64,000 bases of DNA from Nageia nagi (Eukaryota; Pinophyta): positions 88,784,001 through 88,848,000 of the forward strand of contig JBITNC010000001.1 of assembly GCA_050084985.1 (NCBI GenBank), given 5' to 3'. The notes under the pieces were generated by a model. It was given only the letters and a program-made list of their open reading frames with translations, made no database searches and was not told where the DNA came from. Shown piece after piece: positions 49,172 through 60,188 of the stretch; positions within the stretch are counted from its first letter, which is position 1; every line of letters starts with the position of its first letter. Made by a program: the position numbers and the translations under genes.

Positions 49172-51735
49172 TTAATGTGGAAGCTCTTCTTCTTGGTGTA
49201 AAAGCTCATCTTCAACTTGGAGGTCTTCATACTTCATTGGTGAGGTAAAACTATTTCAAGGTATAACCTTCTATTTTTTATATTAATACCTCTTTTACAT
49301 GTTGTAATTTCTCATTATAAATATGGGTATCATTATATTGCTATGCAATTTTTTTACTAAAATGCCTTATTGTTAGTTGTAATTTTTGGGTAAACAATTA
49401 CTTAAAGTAGTAATATATCATGATGCAATTTTTTTTGCTTATACTAATATGTTTTATTGATTAGTTGTAATTTTTTTAAAAAAATTATCTATTATATTGC
49501 TACAAATTTTTTTTTGTATATCTTTAATTTGAAAATGTTATATATCTAACTTAAATGGGCGAAGGGGCTTCTATAGTTAAATCAAATTAGATTTATAATT
49601 TTTTGAATATCTACATTTTTTCTTTGGTGAGGTTGTTGGTCGACCAAACCCTAACTTTTCTCCTATATGTTGGCAGCCTTCTTGCCCTCACTATCTCTCT
49701 AGCAGTTGCTAAATGTTTTTTCTCTCTCCCCTTTATAGTCTATGGTAAAACTAGGGATCTCAAAATTTGAATAATAGATGCTAAGCATTGTAGTTTGAGC
49801 AGCGTCTTTAGATGCTTGACCTCCTTACGTATACCTTACAATGGTGGACTTACTTCTTGCATTGTTATCCTCATTATTTAGATTCTTGCATTATTTTCCT
49901 AATTATTTTTCTTCTTGTGTTATTTTTCTTTGATTCCCTATTGTGACCCTCTCTTCTACCCTTGAAGCCACTTCTAATTATGGCTCCTCCATCACCTTTG
50001 TACCTTGCTAGGCCCTCATTATTGACTCCACCTCCCTCCTCTCCATTGATTTTTTTGTTCTTCAACCACTTGCATAGCCTATCACTTTCACCTCATAGCA
50101 GTGGTATCCCTCATAGTCGAACTCGCTTTGCTCCACTCTTCTCATCTTGTTAGCGTTGGGTAGTCCTTTTACACATTTGCTCACCTCTCCTCTACACCTT
50201 CAATGGTGGAATTAGACTTTATGTAACATCCTTAGTCTTTGCTCATTACCATCCCTTTACTTTACCATATTTTTTTTTCCTAACTGACTCCTTTTGGACC
50301 AAACTATACCTTTTTTAAAGGAAACCTATCTAGTGCATTAATTTTAAATATTGATGCAAGTCACCTTTTATTTAATGCACTTAGAAACTTTAAGTCTTTG
50401 CAAAGCGTATACTCAAGGTCTAAATATTTTTTATTTATATCATAAATTACCTTGGAAAGAGTAAAATGTACTTTTTACTAACATTATTTTTAAGGGATCT
50501 TTATTTTTAAGTAAAGGGGGAAAAGAATTGTGAGTATTTTACTTAATTTTTAGATCCTCATAACAAGTTGCATGTCTATTACTTAAAGTTATTTAAGTGT
50601 TTATTTTTTGGTAAAATGTTTATGTCAAAGTATGGAATGCCTATTACTTTGAATTTCTTAGATCACTTAACTTTTTTTTTGTTAAATAAATACTCAAGTA
50701 CTTATTTTAAGTTATTAATGCATGCTTATGCTTTATGTAAAATTAACTTATGCAACCTAATAGGGATGATACTTGCTTAAATTTTTTTTAAGATGCTTGC
50801 TTAGAACTTACATTATTTAAGTTAAATACATGTTGAGTATTTATCCTTTATGCAAAAATTAACTTATGCAAATCATGGAATTAATACATGCTTATGCTTA
50901 AGTATTTATCATTTTTTAACTAGTGACATTTATGGACCTATGTAAAGATGTCCTCTAGGGTTTAATAAACAAAACGTATTGGAATCTTAAGGTTCCATGT
51001 TATGAATGGATGATATTATGCTCTTTACTTCATGTTTCATTTTTTGCTTTATTTGCTTATGCAAACAAAAATGCAAACATTGATATGAGAAACCCTCTAA
51101 AATGAACACATCCACACGTACATTCCACAACATAACTTGTTTGGAGATCCATGAGGTGAGGATAGGTAGACTAGAGCTTTTAAATTTGATGATCCAAGTG
51201 GTGAAAAGTTTGTACTTTTCAATTGCCCTTAAGTCCTTTGTTGGTCTAGACATAACTCTATTAGGTGGATAGGAATATGTGTAGTGATACCACATGTCTG
51301 CACATCCAGTCAGAGATTATCCTGATAAACTAGGAGAACAACTTAAAACTGAATCAAGATTAATAATTTGGCTAATCCAATAAATGTCAGAACCTTAGAA
51401 AATAGCTAGTACTTCTCCTTGTGAGAGTATATTATTGCCCAAGAGGAACTTATTGAAGATTGGTAGGACCTAGACTCCTCTTATGTGGGCATCCAGATGA
51501 AAGCCTAATTTTAGATAAGAAAATAAGTCTCAACAATGTCACTCTACATCTACAATTCTTAAAATGAGAAATGTATTTAGGTACATGGGTTATTATTTGA
51601 ATTATAACATATTTGCACTTGTGAATCAAATCAAGCATATCTTTAGTGTTAAATGTAACATGTATTATTTACTTGGTTAAAACTTAACATTTAATATTGT
51701 TTATTGAAACCACATGCTTATTATTTCACATTCTT
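49172..51735 (+). other. long untranslated leader of inner copia copy
   Basis: About 2.56 kb without a credible gene. It contains repeated TTATGCAAAxTTAACTTATG-type words (50740-50920) and a 3' part shared with the outer leader. Such a long leader is unusual for Ty1/copia, where gag normally starts soon after the primer site. Confidence 0.6.
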
Positions 51736-52640
51736 ATGTAGAAAATAGAAGAATCTTTTTTACCCAAACACATTCTTGATGGTTCCAACTATGGGATTTG
51801 GGAACCACAGATGAGAGCCGAATTGCAAGTAAGCAAGCTTTAGAAAATAGTGAATGAAAACTTTGTACCTTCTCCAGATGAGAAGGCACTAGAGGCTTAC
51901 AACACAAAGAATGAGTTGGAAACCTCCATGATTTATCATGCAATTTCAGATGATGTGCTCTTGATGATTTCTTATTTAACCTCAACAAAGGAAGCATGGG
52001 ATAAGCTTAAGCAAATCTACCTTGGTTCAAGATTTTTAACAAGGTTTACCATTCTCCAAAAGTTGCTTCAATCTTATCAAGAGGAAGATGAAAATGTAGC
52101 TATCTACTCAAACAAAATCATTGACCTAAGGACTCAACTTGTTGCTTATGGGTGTAACTAGATCAATGATGAGTTCATGGTCTTCATCATTCTTCAAAGT
52201 TTGAAAATTTTGTAATGGTTATGGAAATAAGGCTTGATGATGAAAAAGAATTCCTCTCCCTTAAGAACCTTTCTAGGCATCTATTGAAGCATGAGGAAAC
52301 CTTTACCTAGATAATAACGTTACTCTTGGAGCAACCAAAACTCCTTTTAAGAAGAAGTTCAACTATCAAAATAAATCTTATCCTTCTTCCTCCAAAAGGT
52401 TTTAGAAAAGAGGCAATGGCTACAATAGCAGTAGGAACAATAGAATCAACAACCATGGTAGCAAGAATAATAGCAACAACAACCACTTTAAGTAAAAAGA
52501 TGGAAAAAGCAAAATAAACAATCCTTATTCTAAGAAAAAAATTGATGGTAATTATAACTATTATGGCATTCAAGGTCACAAATAATTTGATTGCTACAAA
52601 AAGAAGAGAGAAAAATAACAAAGGTAATGAAAATGTAAAG
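51736..52640 (+). pseudogene. Gag of inner copia copy (decayed)
   Basis: The reading begins near LPKHILDGSNYGIWEPQMRA (51750-51815), the common copia gag N-terminus, then after a stop VNENFVPSPDEKALEAY and ISDDVLLMISYLTSTKEAWD (up to about 52010), LKQIYLGSR and QSYQEEDENVAIYSNKI. A frameshift occurs near 52160. The zinc knuckle (about 52550-52600) is ruined: its His (GHK) and last Cys (DCYKKK) remain, but the first two Cys read as Tyr. Confidence 0.85.
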
Positions 52641-53215
52641 AACTATAAAGGAAAGAAAAATACTCATGTTGGTTTTGCTGCAGCACTCTACTCCATGTCT
52701 TGCTCTTTTTCATCTGAATGGATTGTTAACTCTAGTTGCACTAATCACCTATACTTTGAAAAATAAAAGTTTAAGAACTTTCACAAGTATAAAAAGGATG
52801 TAGTTGTGATAGGTGATAACTCTACCCTTGAATTATAAATAATTGGGAGTGTGTTGATTCTCAGAAAGGTTCTTGAAAATGTTCTTTATATTCTTAAGTT
52901 AAGGATGAACCTTCTCTTCATGATCCAAGTTGCTAGAAAAGGGTACTCTTTTGAGTTCAACTCTCAATCTTGGTGCATTAAGAAAGGACTTGCCACATTG
53001 GTAAAAAGATCTGTGAAAGATAAACTTTACATTATGGATCAAGTTCTATCAAAGATGTGTCTTGCTTCTAGTGTCTGTTCTAGAGGTAATCTTTGGCACC
53101 ATCATTTAGGACACTTTAACTACAAGAGTATTCAAGTCATGAAAGACCAAGGACTTATGGAAGGTTTGCCTTCAATTTCTCCTTCAATTGGTCTATGTGA
53201 GAAGTGAATTCTCAG
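52641..53215 (+). pseudogene. protease and pre-integrase domain of inner copia copy (decayed)
   Basis: The copia protease segment reads EWIVNSSCTNHL (near 52718-52753), where WIxDSG-type text is usual. The catalytic Asp has become Asn, so the enzyme would be inactive. The pre-integrase zinc domain follows at about 53030-53210: NLWHHHLGHFNYKSIQVMKD (both His kept) and SIGLCEK (a Cys kept), then a TGA stop. Cleavage of Gag-Pol would be the normal role. Confidence 0.8.
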
Positions 53216-53990
53216 CAAGATGCATAGACAAAAGTTTGAAAAAGATAAAGCAACAAGAGCATCTCAATCTCTTCAACTTATGCATTCAGATTTGATAGGT
53301 CCATTTCAGACTAAGTAGCTTGGAGGAGCATCTTACATCATGACTTTCATTGATAATTTTAGTAGGATGACCTTTGGGTATCTACTTGAGCACAAGGACT
53401 AAACCTTTGAGAGTTTTAAGGTCTTTAAGGCTTTTGTTGAGAACCAAACTAACTTTAAAATCAAAATATTGAGATCAGATAATGGGAGAGAATATAATAG
53501 CAATGAATTCAATTACTATTATGCTAAGTATGGAATCAAAAGGTAGTTTACGATTACTTACACTCCTTAGCAAAATGGTGTTATCAAAAAGAAAAATAAG
53601 ATATTTATGGAAATGGATAGATGCATGTTGGGTAATTTTTTAGTTTCTTATGGGGTGAAGCTATGAGCTCTACTATTTACACCTTGAATAGGTGTCCCAC
53701 AAAAGCTATTCAAGGTAAAACTCCTTTTGAGGCATGGTCAGAAAGAAAACCTAATATTTCTCACCTTAGGGTGTTTGGTTGTGAAGCATTCCCCTACATT
53801 ATTTTTGAGAAAAGGAAGAAGTTGAAAAAAAGAGCTAAAAAATGCATCTTTGTAGGTTATGACAATCAGCATAGAGGCTACAGGATCTACTTTCCAACCT
53901 ATAAAGTAATGTTCATTTCAAGGGATGTAAAGTTCAATGAACTTCCTAAAGAATTTGCTTCTAATGAGGATGTTGTGATCTAAAGGACTC
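53216..53990 (+). pseudogene. integrase core of inner copia copy (decayed)
   Basis: Readable blocks are MHRQKFEKDKAT, LMHSDLIGPFQTK (first catalytic Asp kept), FIDNFSRMTFGYLLEHKD, KILRSDNGREYNSNEF (second Asp kept), then TAG at 53544 and 53568, and NGVIKKKNK. The Glu expected in the NGVxERKN box is Lys (codon 53586-53588). Downstream, open 53663-53983 holds RCPTKAIQGKTPFEAW and LRVFGCEAFPYIIFEKRKK. The same two stops and the same Glu-to-Lys change occur in the outer copy. Confidence 0.85.
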
Positions 53991-54985
53991 TTCAATTGCT
54001 CCTAATTGATGGATATTTATGTAGACAAATCACCTTAGGAACAAAACTCTCCAACTCAAAGGGTAATAAGGAGAATGACCTTAAACAAATTTTTAATTAC
54101 CAAGATTGACAACAAGCATAAGCTCTTAACCTTCAAAGAAGCTTCAAAGCATGAGTACTAAATGGAAGCCATGAAAGTGGAGTATGAGGTGCTTATAAAA
54201 AATAAAACTTGGTACTTGATTCCTTATCCCAATGAAAAGAATGTGATTGGTAAAAACTGAATCTACAAAGTCAAGTTCAATTCAGTTGGAGATATTGAAA
54301 AATACAAAGCAAGGTTAATAGCTAATGGTTTTGCTCAGAAATATGATGTAGATTATGAGAAAACCTTTGCTCTCATGGCAAAGATGCCTACTATAAGAGT
54401 TATCCTTGCTCTTTCTATAGCTCAAAGATAGAAAGTTTTTCAACTTGATGTCAAGAGTGCATTTTTCAATGGTGGTTTAGATGTGGAAATCTTTATGAAT
54501 CAACCAGAAGGGTTTATTGTGAAAGGTAAAGAGTCCTTTGTGTGCAAGCTAAAAAAATCATTGTATAGACTTAAATAAGCACCTCGAGCTGGTACAGAAA
54601 GATTTTAGGATACTTTGTAGACATTGGTTTCTCCAAGTATTTTTCTGACTCTGATATATATGAGCTCAATTAAAGAAAAGATATGGTCTTGATTCTCCTT
54701 TATGTGGATGATTTTTTGATTACTGGGAACAATAACAAAATCATTCAAGATTGCATATCCAAACTTAAGGCAACATTTGAAATTATTGATCTTGGTCTCT
54801 TGCACTACTATCTTGGAATGCAAATGTATTAATACAAAGATTGTACTTACCTTAGTCAATCTAAGTATATATCAGACATGTTGTAGATGTTTAGAATGGA
54901 AGAGTGTAGATATGTTGCAATACCAGTCTCTCCTAGAATCACTATTTCTCTTAGCTCCAACTCTTAGTTAGCTGATGCTACAGCT
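53991..54985 (+). pseudogene. reverse transcriptase of inner copia copy (decayed)
   Basis: After the integrase-RT linker (TAG at 54036, TAA at 54159) come MEAMKVEYEVL, NKTWYLIPYP, a TGA at a usual Trp codon (near 54258), [34 protein letters not shown] (catalytic Asp kept) and MNQPEGFIV. The second catalytic box, LILLYVDDFLITGNN, is at about 54688-54732. Frameshifts follow near 54590-54660 and 54840. Confidence 0.85.
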
Positions 54986-55665
54986 TATAGGTAATTAATT
55001 GGTAGTCTTTTGTATTTGACTATATCCATGCCAGATATTCTTTTGCAATGAATCTGATGGTATGATTCATGCAGAAACCTTATGTTGAGCACTTCAATGT
55101 TGTTAAGCAAATCTTGAGGTACATTGCAGGGACTAAGGATCTTGCTCTTAAGTATTCCAAGTTACCCTCATTTATTCTCTCTGAATTCTCAGATTTTGAC
55201 TATAGGGGAGATAGAGATGATAGGAATTCAACCTCTACGTATGTGTTTAGCATTGGTTTAGGTGCTATCTCTTGGGCTTCTAAAAAGTAGCCTACTATTT
55301 TTCTTTCCATCATAGAAGCTGAATATCATTCCATATCTGTTGTAGCCCAGGAAGCCATTTGGCTAAGGCATATTCTAAAAGAAATTAGGTATAAGCAAGG
55401 TGGCTCAAATTTGATTTCTTCAAACAATCAGTTGGCTATTTATTTGGCTAAGAATCTTATGTTCCATCAGAGAACAAAACATGTAGAAATACATACCCAT
55501 TTTATTAAGAAAAAGGTTCTTGATGGTATCATACACCTGAAGTATTATCCATCCACCTTGAACTCCACTGATTTTTTCATCAGGCCCCTCTTGGAAGCTC
55601 AATTCTATAAGCTTAAGGATGTTATTAGGTTGGTGAAGTTACACTCAAGGGGGAGTGAAGTTTGA
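54986..55665 (+). pseudogene. RNase H of inner copia copy (decayed)
   Basis: Open pieces 55069-55290 and 55411-55665 show KPYVEHFNVVKQILRYIAGT, SDFDYRGDRDDRNSTSTYVF, ISWASKK, then IEAEYHSISVVAQEAIWLRH, NNQLAIYLAKN, RTKHVEIHTHFI and LVKLHSRGSEV followed by TGA at 55663. This is the copia RNase H with its usual C-terminal RTKHI-type block. The end coincides with a polypurine AAGGGGGAG at 55647-55655. Confidence 0.85.
55647..55655 (+). other. polypurine tract at the pol end
   Basis: AAGGGGGAG, the typical copia plus-strand primer sequence, lies 818 bases before LTR-C rather than next to it. Confidence 0.6.
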
Positions 55666-56472
55666 ATTCTTGTGTTGAATTCAAGTTTATGATGACAAAT
55701 TCACCCCTAAGAGAATTTTGTGCTGTATAGTATTGATTTTATTGTACACCTTCATGGTAAGTTCACTCTGCATGAGGAACTTATTGTATAAATTGGCCAA
55801 TCTAGCACTATTCAGTTATCCATGTGTGAGGAACTCTTATGTATCTTTTGGCACTGTTCAATTATCCATATGTGAGGAACTCATATGTGCATGCTCTATT
55901 TTTTGGTCAATCTAGCACTGTTCAGTTATCCATGTGTGAGGAACTCTTATGTGTCTTTTGGCACTGCTCAGTTATCCATATGTGAAGAAATCATATGTGC
56001 ATGCTCTATTTTGTAAAGATAATCAACACATATTTTATATACAGTAGGTGACTATAAGTTTTTGGCATGGCATCTTCGTGATGACTTATAATGCACCATT
56101 GATTAGTTCATGTTGGCATTTGTGTGATTCATCTATCTTTGATGAGATGAATATGTTGCATCTAATTGATCTTGTTATTTAAGATGCTTATGAATTACAG
56201 GTTCCTTTGAGATTGCAAGTTACTTACCTCAAGTATGGAGGCTCTTGGAGACTCTTCGTGACTTACCATTGGATGACTACTTCATGTACATTGAAATCGA
56301 TTGTGGTTAATGATTATATTTGCCAAAGTAGTGAGTCTAAAACTAGATCTTTCTTACTTCACAAATATATAAAAAATTTCCATCTTCGTTGTATGTGTTT
56401 GGAGGAGAACTCTCTTACTTTCTATTCTTCTTCTCTCTTAATTGCTATATCCCAATATTGCATTAAAAAGGG
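55666..56472 (+). other. 3' untranslated region of inner copia copy
   Basis: No gene is seen. The region is collinear with 59384-60093 of the outer copy and holds the 110-bp tandem repeat. It ends in AAAAAGGG next to LTR-C, a second polypurine candidate. Confidence 0.65.
55795..56012 (+). repeat. 110-bp tandem repeat, two units
   Basis: GGCCAATCTAGCACTATTCA at 55795 and GGTCAATCTAGCACTGTTCA at 55905 start two units 110 bases apart. Each unit holds two related halves with GTTATCCATGTGTGAGGAAC and a TTATCCATATGTGAGGAAC variant. The outer copy has one unit (59525-59635). Confidence 0.9.
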
Positions 56473-56533
56473 TGTTGAAATGTATAATGCATTATTGTAA
56501 AGGTTTGTATTAAATATTCTATGTAAGTTCACT

Positions 56534-56568
56534 AATACTTAAGGGTATCATTTGATACCTTAAGTATT
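56534..56568. repeat. LTR-C inverted repeat (hairpin)
   Basis: The same arms as in LTR-B (AATACTTAAGGGTATCA and TGATACCTTAAGTATT), unchanged. Confidence 0.9.
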
Positions 56569-56694
56569 TAAGTGAATATGATAATGTAACTTGTCCTACA
56601 CTCCATTTCATGAGCATGCCCCTTGGGTAAAAGGATGTGCATGTCATACTTTTGTACATTAGATAAAAGGGTGATCCAAAGAAAGATTTTGGCC

Positions 56695-56703
56695 TATAAA
56701 TAG
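56695..56703 (+). promoter_or_regulatory. TATA box of LTR-C
   Basis: TATAAATAG, conserved with the other LTRs. Confidence 0.75.
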
Positions 56704-56966
56704 AAGGCTCCCTCTTTGTGATCACACACCAATTTGTGGAGTAAATTTACGCTATAGGATAGTGGTTAGAAGAAAAGATTAGGAGGATTGTAAGAGAGTT
56801 GTATTTGTGATTGAAGTAAAGATCTAGTTAGTAGATGTACTCCTAGTTGGAGGAACCACTTACATCTTGTGTTGTGAGATTGCTTTGTGAGTTTCTTAGA
56901 TGTAATTATGAGCTTTCATGTGATCTTGATTATTTAGGAATTATCTTGTTAGTGTTATTTCCTTCA

Positions 56967-57840
56967 ATATGCATAGACAAAAATTTGAAAAAGATAAGGC
57001 AACAAGAGAATCTCAACCTCTTCAACTTGTGCATTCAGATTTGATAGGTCCATTTCAAACTAAATCTTTTAGGGAAGCATCTTACGTCTTGACCTTCATT
57101 AATGACTTTAGTAGGATGACCTTTGGGTATCTACTTAAGCATAGGGATGAAACCTTTAAGAGTTTCAAGAATTTTAAGGCCTTATTTGAAAATCAAACTA
57201 ATCTTAAAATCAAGATGTTGAGATCAGAAAATGGTGGAGAATATAATAGTAATGAATTTAATGACTATTGTGCTAAGTATAGAATCAAGAGGTAGTTTAC
57301 GATTCCTTACACTCCTTAGCAAAATGGTGTTATTAAAAAGAAAAATAAGATAATTATGGAAATGGATAGATGCATGTTGGGTAATTTTCTTAGTTTCTTA
57401 TGGGGTGAAGCTATGAGCTCTACTATTTACACCTTGAATAGGTATCCCACAAAAGCTGTTTAAGGTAAAACTCCTTTTGAAGCATGGTCAGGAAGAAAAC
57501 CTCAAATTTCTCACCTTAGGGTGTTTGGTTGTGAAGCATTCCTCTACATTATTTTTGAGAAAAGGAAGAAGTTAGAAAAAAGAGCTAAAAAATGCATCTT
57601 TGTGAGTTATGACAGTCAGAATAGAGGCTACAGGCTCTACTCTCCAACCTCTAAAGTAATGTTCATTTCAAGGGATGTAAAGTTCAATGAACTTCTTGAA
57701 GAATTTGTTTCTAATGAGGATGTTGATGATCCAAAAGACTCTTCAATTACTCCTAGCTGATGGATATTGATGTAGACAAATCACCTTAGGAACAAAACTC
57801 TCCAACTCAAAGGGTAACAAGGAGCATGACCTTAAACAAA
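56967..57840 (+). pseudogene. integrase (5'-truncated) of outer copia copy
   Basis: Starts abruptly at MHRQKFEKDKAT after LTR-C; everything upstream is missing. Blocks are LVHSDLIGPFQTK (first Asp kept), INDFSRMTFGYLLKH, MLRSENGGEYNSNEF (second Asp changed to Glu), TAG at 57293 and 57317, NGVIKKKNK (Glu position 57335-57337 is Lys), then FGCEAFLYIIFEKRKK and VMFISRDVKFNELLEEF. It is closely similar to 53216-53990. The two stops and the Lys are shared with that copy; the Asp-to-Glu change is private. Confidence 0.85.
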
Positions 57841-58745
57841 TCTTTAATTACCAAGATTGAAAACAAGCATAAGCCCTTAACCTTCAAAGAAGCTTCAAAG
57901 CATGAGTGCTAAATGGAAGCCATGAAAGTAGAGTATGAAGTGCTTATAGAAAATAAAACTTGGTACTTGGTTCCTTATCCCAATAAAAAGAATGTGATTG
58001 GCAATAAGTGGATCTACAAATTCAAATTCAATTCAATTGAAGATATTAAGAAATACAAGGCAAGGTTAATAGCTAAAGGTTTTGCTCATAAATACGATAT
58101 AGATTATGAGAAAACCTTTGCTCTTATGGCAAAGATGCCTACTATGAGAGTTATCCTTGCTCTTTCTGTAGCTCAAGGATGGAAAGTTTTTCAACATGAC
58201 ATCAAGAGTGCATTTCTCAATGATGACTTAGAGGTGGAAATCTTCATGAATCAACTAGAAGGGTTTATTATGGAAGGCAAAGACTCCTTTATCTGCAAGC
58301 TAAAGAATTCATTATATGAACTTAAGCAACCACCTAGAGCTTGGTAAAAGAAGATTTCAAGATTCTTTGCAAACATTGGATTCTCCAAGTATTTTTCTGA
58401 CTTTGATTTATATGTGCTCAATCAAGAAAAAGGCATGGTCTTGATTCTCCTTTATGTAGATGATCTTCTGATAACTGGAAACAATGAAGAAATCATTTAA
58501 GAGTGCATATCCAAACTTAAGACAATGTTTGCAATGGCTAATCTTGGTCTCTTGCATTACTATCTTGAAATGCAAAGTATAATACAAGGATTGTACTTAT
58601 TTCAATCAATCTAAGTATATATCAAACATCTTGCAGAAGTTTGGAATGGAGAATGTAGATATGTTACGATCTTAGTCTCTCCTGGAATCACTATTTCTCT
58701 GAGCTTCAACTCTCAATTGGTTGATGCTACTACTTACAGATAATT
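57841..58745 (+). pseudogene. reverse transcriptase of outer copia copy (decayed)
   Basis: After TAG at 57787 and TAA at 57910, shared with the inner copy, an open piece 57913-58347 gives MEAMKVEYEVLIENKTWYLV, NVIGNKWIYKFKFN, KARLIAKGFAHKYDIDYEKT, VFQHDIKSAFLNDDLEVEIF (Asp kept), YELKQPPRAW, then TAA. It goes on to FANIGFSKYFSDFDLYVLNQ and LILLYVDDLLITGNN (58440-58485). It is better preserved than the inner RT; the Trp in NKWIYK is intact here. Confidence 0.85.
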
Positions 58746-59383
58746 AATTAGTAGTCTTTTGTATTTGACTATTTGCAAGCCAGATATTGCTATCACAATG
58801 AATCTGATGGCATGATTCATACAGAAATCATATGTTGAGCACCTTAATGCTATTAAGCAAATTTTGAGGTATTTTTAAGTTACCCTCATTTGTTCTCTCT
58901 GGATTCTCAAATTTTGACTATGCGGGAGATAGAGATTATAGAAAATCAACCTCTGTGTATGTGTTTAGCATTGGTTCAAGTGCTATCTCTTGGGCTTCCA
59001 AGAAGCAGCCTACTATTTCTCCTTCTACCATAGAAGTTGAATAAAATGCCATATCTGTTGCAACCCAAGAAGCCATTTAGCTAAGGCATCTTCTGAAAGA
59101 AATTGGGTATAAGCAAGGTGGCTCATCTTTGATTTTTTCAGACAATTAGTCAATGATCTCTTTTGATAATAATCTTGTGATCCATCAAAAAACAAAACAT
59201 GTGAAAATCTAGGCACATTTTATCAGGGAGAACGTTCTTGATGGCATCATACACCTGGAGTATTATCCATCCACCTTGAACTCTGCTGATTTGTTCATCA
59301 AGCCCCTCCCAAAAGTTTAGTTTTGTAAGCTTAGGGATGCTATCGGATTGGTGAAGTTGCCCTCAAAGGGAAGTGAAGTTTGA
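58746..59383 (+). pseudogene. RNase H of outer copia copy (decayed, internal deletion)
   Basis: Blocks are YVEHLNAIKQILRYF, then directly KLPSFVL-like text. About 45-50 bases present in the inner copy (between RYIAG and the KLPSF segment) are deleted near 58876. NFDYAGDRDYRKSTSVYVFS, ISWASKKQPT, ATQEAI, FDNNLVIHQKTKHVKI and LVKLPSKGSEV follow, with the TGA at 59381-59383. Its AGD keeps the Ala lost in the inner copy. Confidence 0.8.
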
Positions 59384-60093
59384 ATTCTTATGTTGAATTC
59401 ATGTTTGTGATGACAACTTCACCCCTAGGAGGATTTTGTGCTGTATAGTGTTGATTTTGTTCTACACCTTCATGGTAAGTTCACTCTACATGAGGAACTT
59501 GTACAAATTTTTAGAGCAAAATGATTGGCCAATCTAGCACTATTTAGTTATCCATGTGTGAGGTACTCTTATGTGTCTTTGGCACTATTTAGTTATCCAT
59601 ATGTGAGGAACTCATATGTGCATGCTATATTTTGTAATGATAATCAACATATGTTTTATATACAATAGGTGACTGAGTTTTTGACTTGACATCTTCGTGA
59701 TGACTTATAGTGCACCATTGATCAGTTCATGATGGCATTTGTATGATTCATCTATCCTTATTGATATGAATATGTTGCATCTAATTGATCTTATTATTTG
59801 AGCTGCTTATGGCCTATAGGTTCCTTTGAGATTGTAAGTTACTTACTTTGGGTATGTAGGCTCTTGGAGACTCTTCATGACTTTCAGTTGGATGACTACT
59901 TCATGTACATTGAAATCGATTATGGTTAATGATTGTATTTGAAAAAGTAGTGAGTATCAAACTAGATCTTGCTTACTTAACAAATATGTAAAAAGTTCTC
60001 ATCTTTGATTGTATCTATTTGGAGGAGAACTCTCTTACTTTCTTTTCTTCTTCTCTCTTATTCGCTCTATCCCAATATTGCATTAAGAGGGAG
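59384..60093 (+). other. 3' untranslated region of outer copia copy
   Basis: No gene is seen. It is collinear with 55666-56472, with a single 110-bp unit at about 59525-59635. It ends in AAGAGGGAG at 60085-60093, a good polypurine tract immediately before LTR-D. Confidence 0.7.
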
Positions 60094-60153
60094 TGTTGGA
60101 ACGTATAAGGCATTATCGTAAAGGTTTGTATTAATCCTCTCTGTAAATTCACC

Positions 60154-60188
60154 AATACTTAATGGTATCATTAGATACCTTAAGTATT
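60154..60188. repeat. LTR-D inverted repeat (hairpin)
   Basis: AATACTTAATGGTATCA and AGATACCTTAAGTATT arms, collinear with those of LTR-A. Confidence 0.8.

Larger units (their letters stand above)
48667..56966 (+). mobile_element. inner Ty1/copia element
   Basis: Bounded by LTR-B (48667-49156) and LTR-C (56473-56966), it has a good primer-binding site, a ~2.6-kb leader, gag-pol and a ~0.8-kb 3' region. LTR-B lacks the first four bases (TGTT) seen in LTR-C. The flanking bases GATTA and ATATG do not match, so there is no target-site duplication. The copy is dead but more complete than the outer one. Confidence 0.85.
56473..56966 (+). repeat. inner 3' LTR (LTR-C)
   Basis: Begins TGTTGAAATGTATAATGC and ends GTTATTTCCTTCA. 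It is followed after two bases by outer-copy integrase sequence. Confidence 0.9.

Noticed and set aside
49874-50153. Overlapping open frames in the copia leader, one Gly/Lys-rich and one Pro/Ser-rich.
   Set aside because: They read the same low-complexity stretch on opposite strands, and neither aligns with a frame in the outer leader.
52307-52621. 104-residue hydrophobic open frame on the minus strand.
   Set aside because: It is antisense to the Asn-rich part of copia gag; repeated AAC/AAT codons give a Val/Ile-rich shadow.
16334-59383. Possible nuclear genetic code with UAA/UAG read as Gln, since many stops fall at Gln positions.
   Set aside because: The same frames also contain TGA at Arg and Trp positions, real frameshifts, deletions and lost catalytic residues. 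Many Gln codons remain CAA/CAG. Decay of methylated, silenced elements explains the pattern better.
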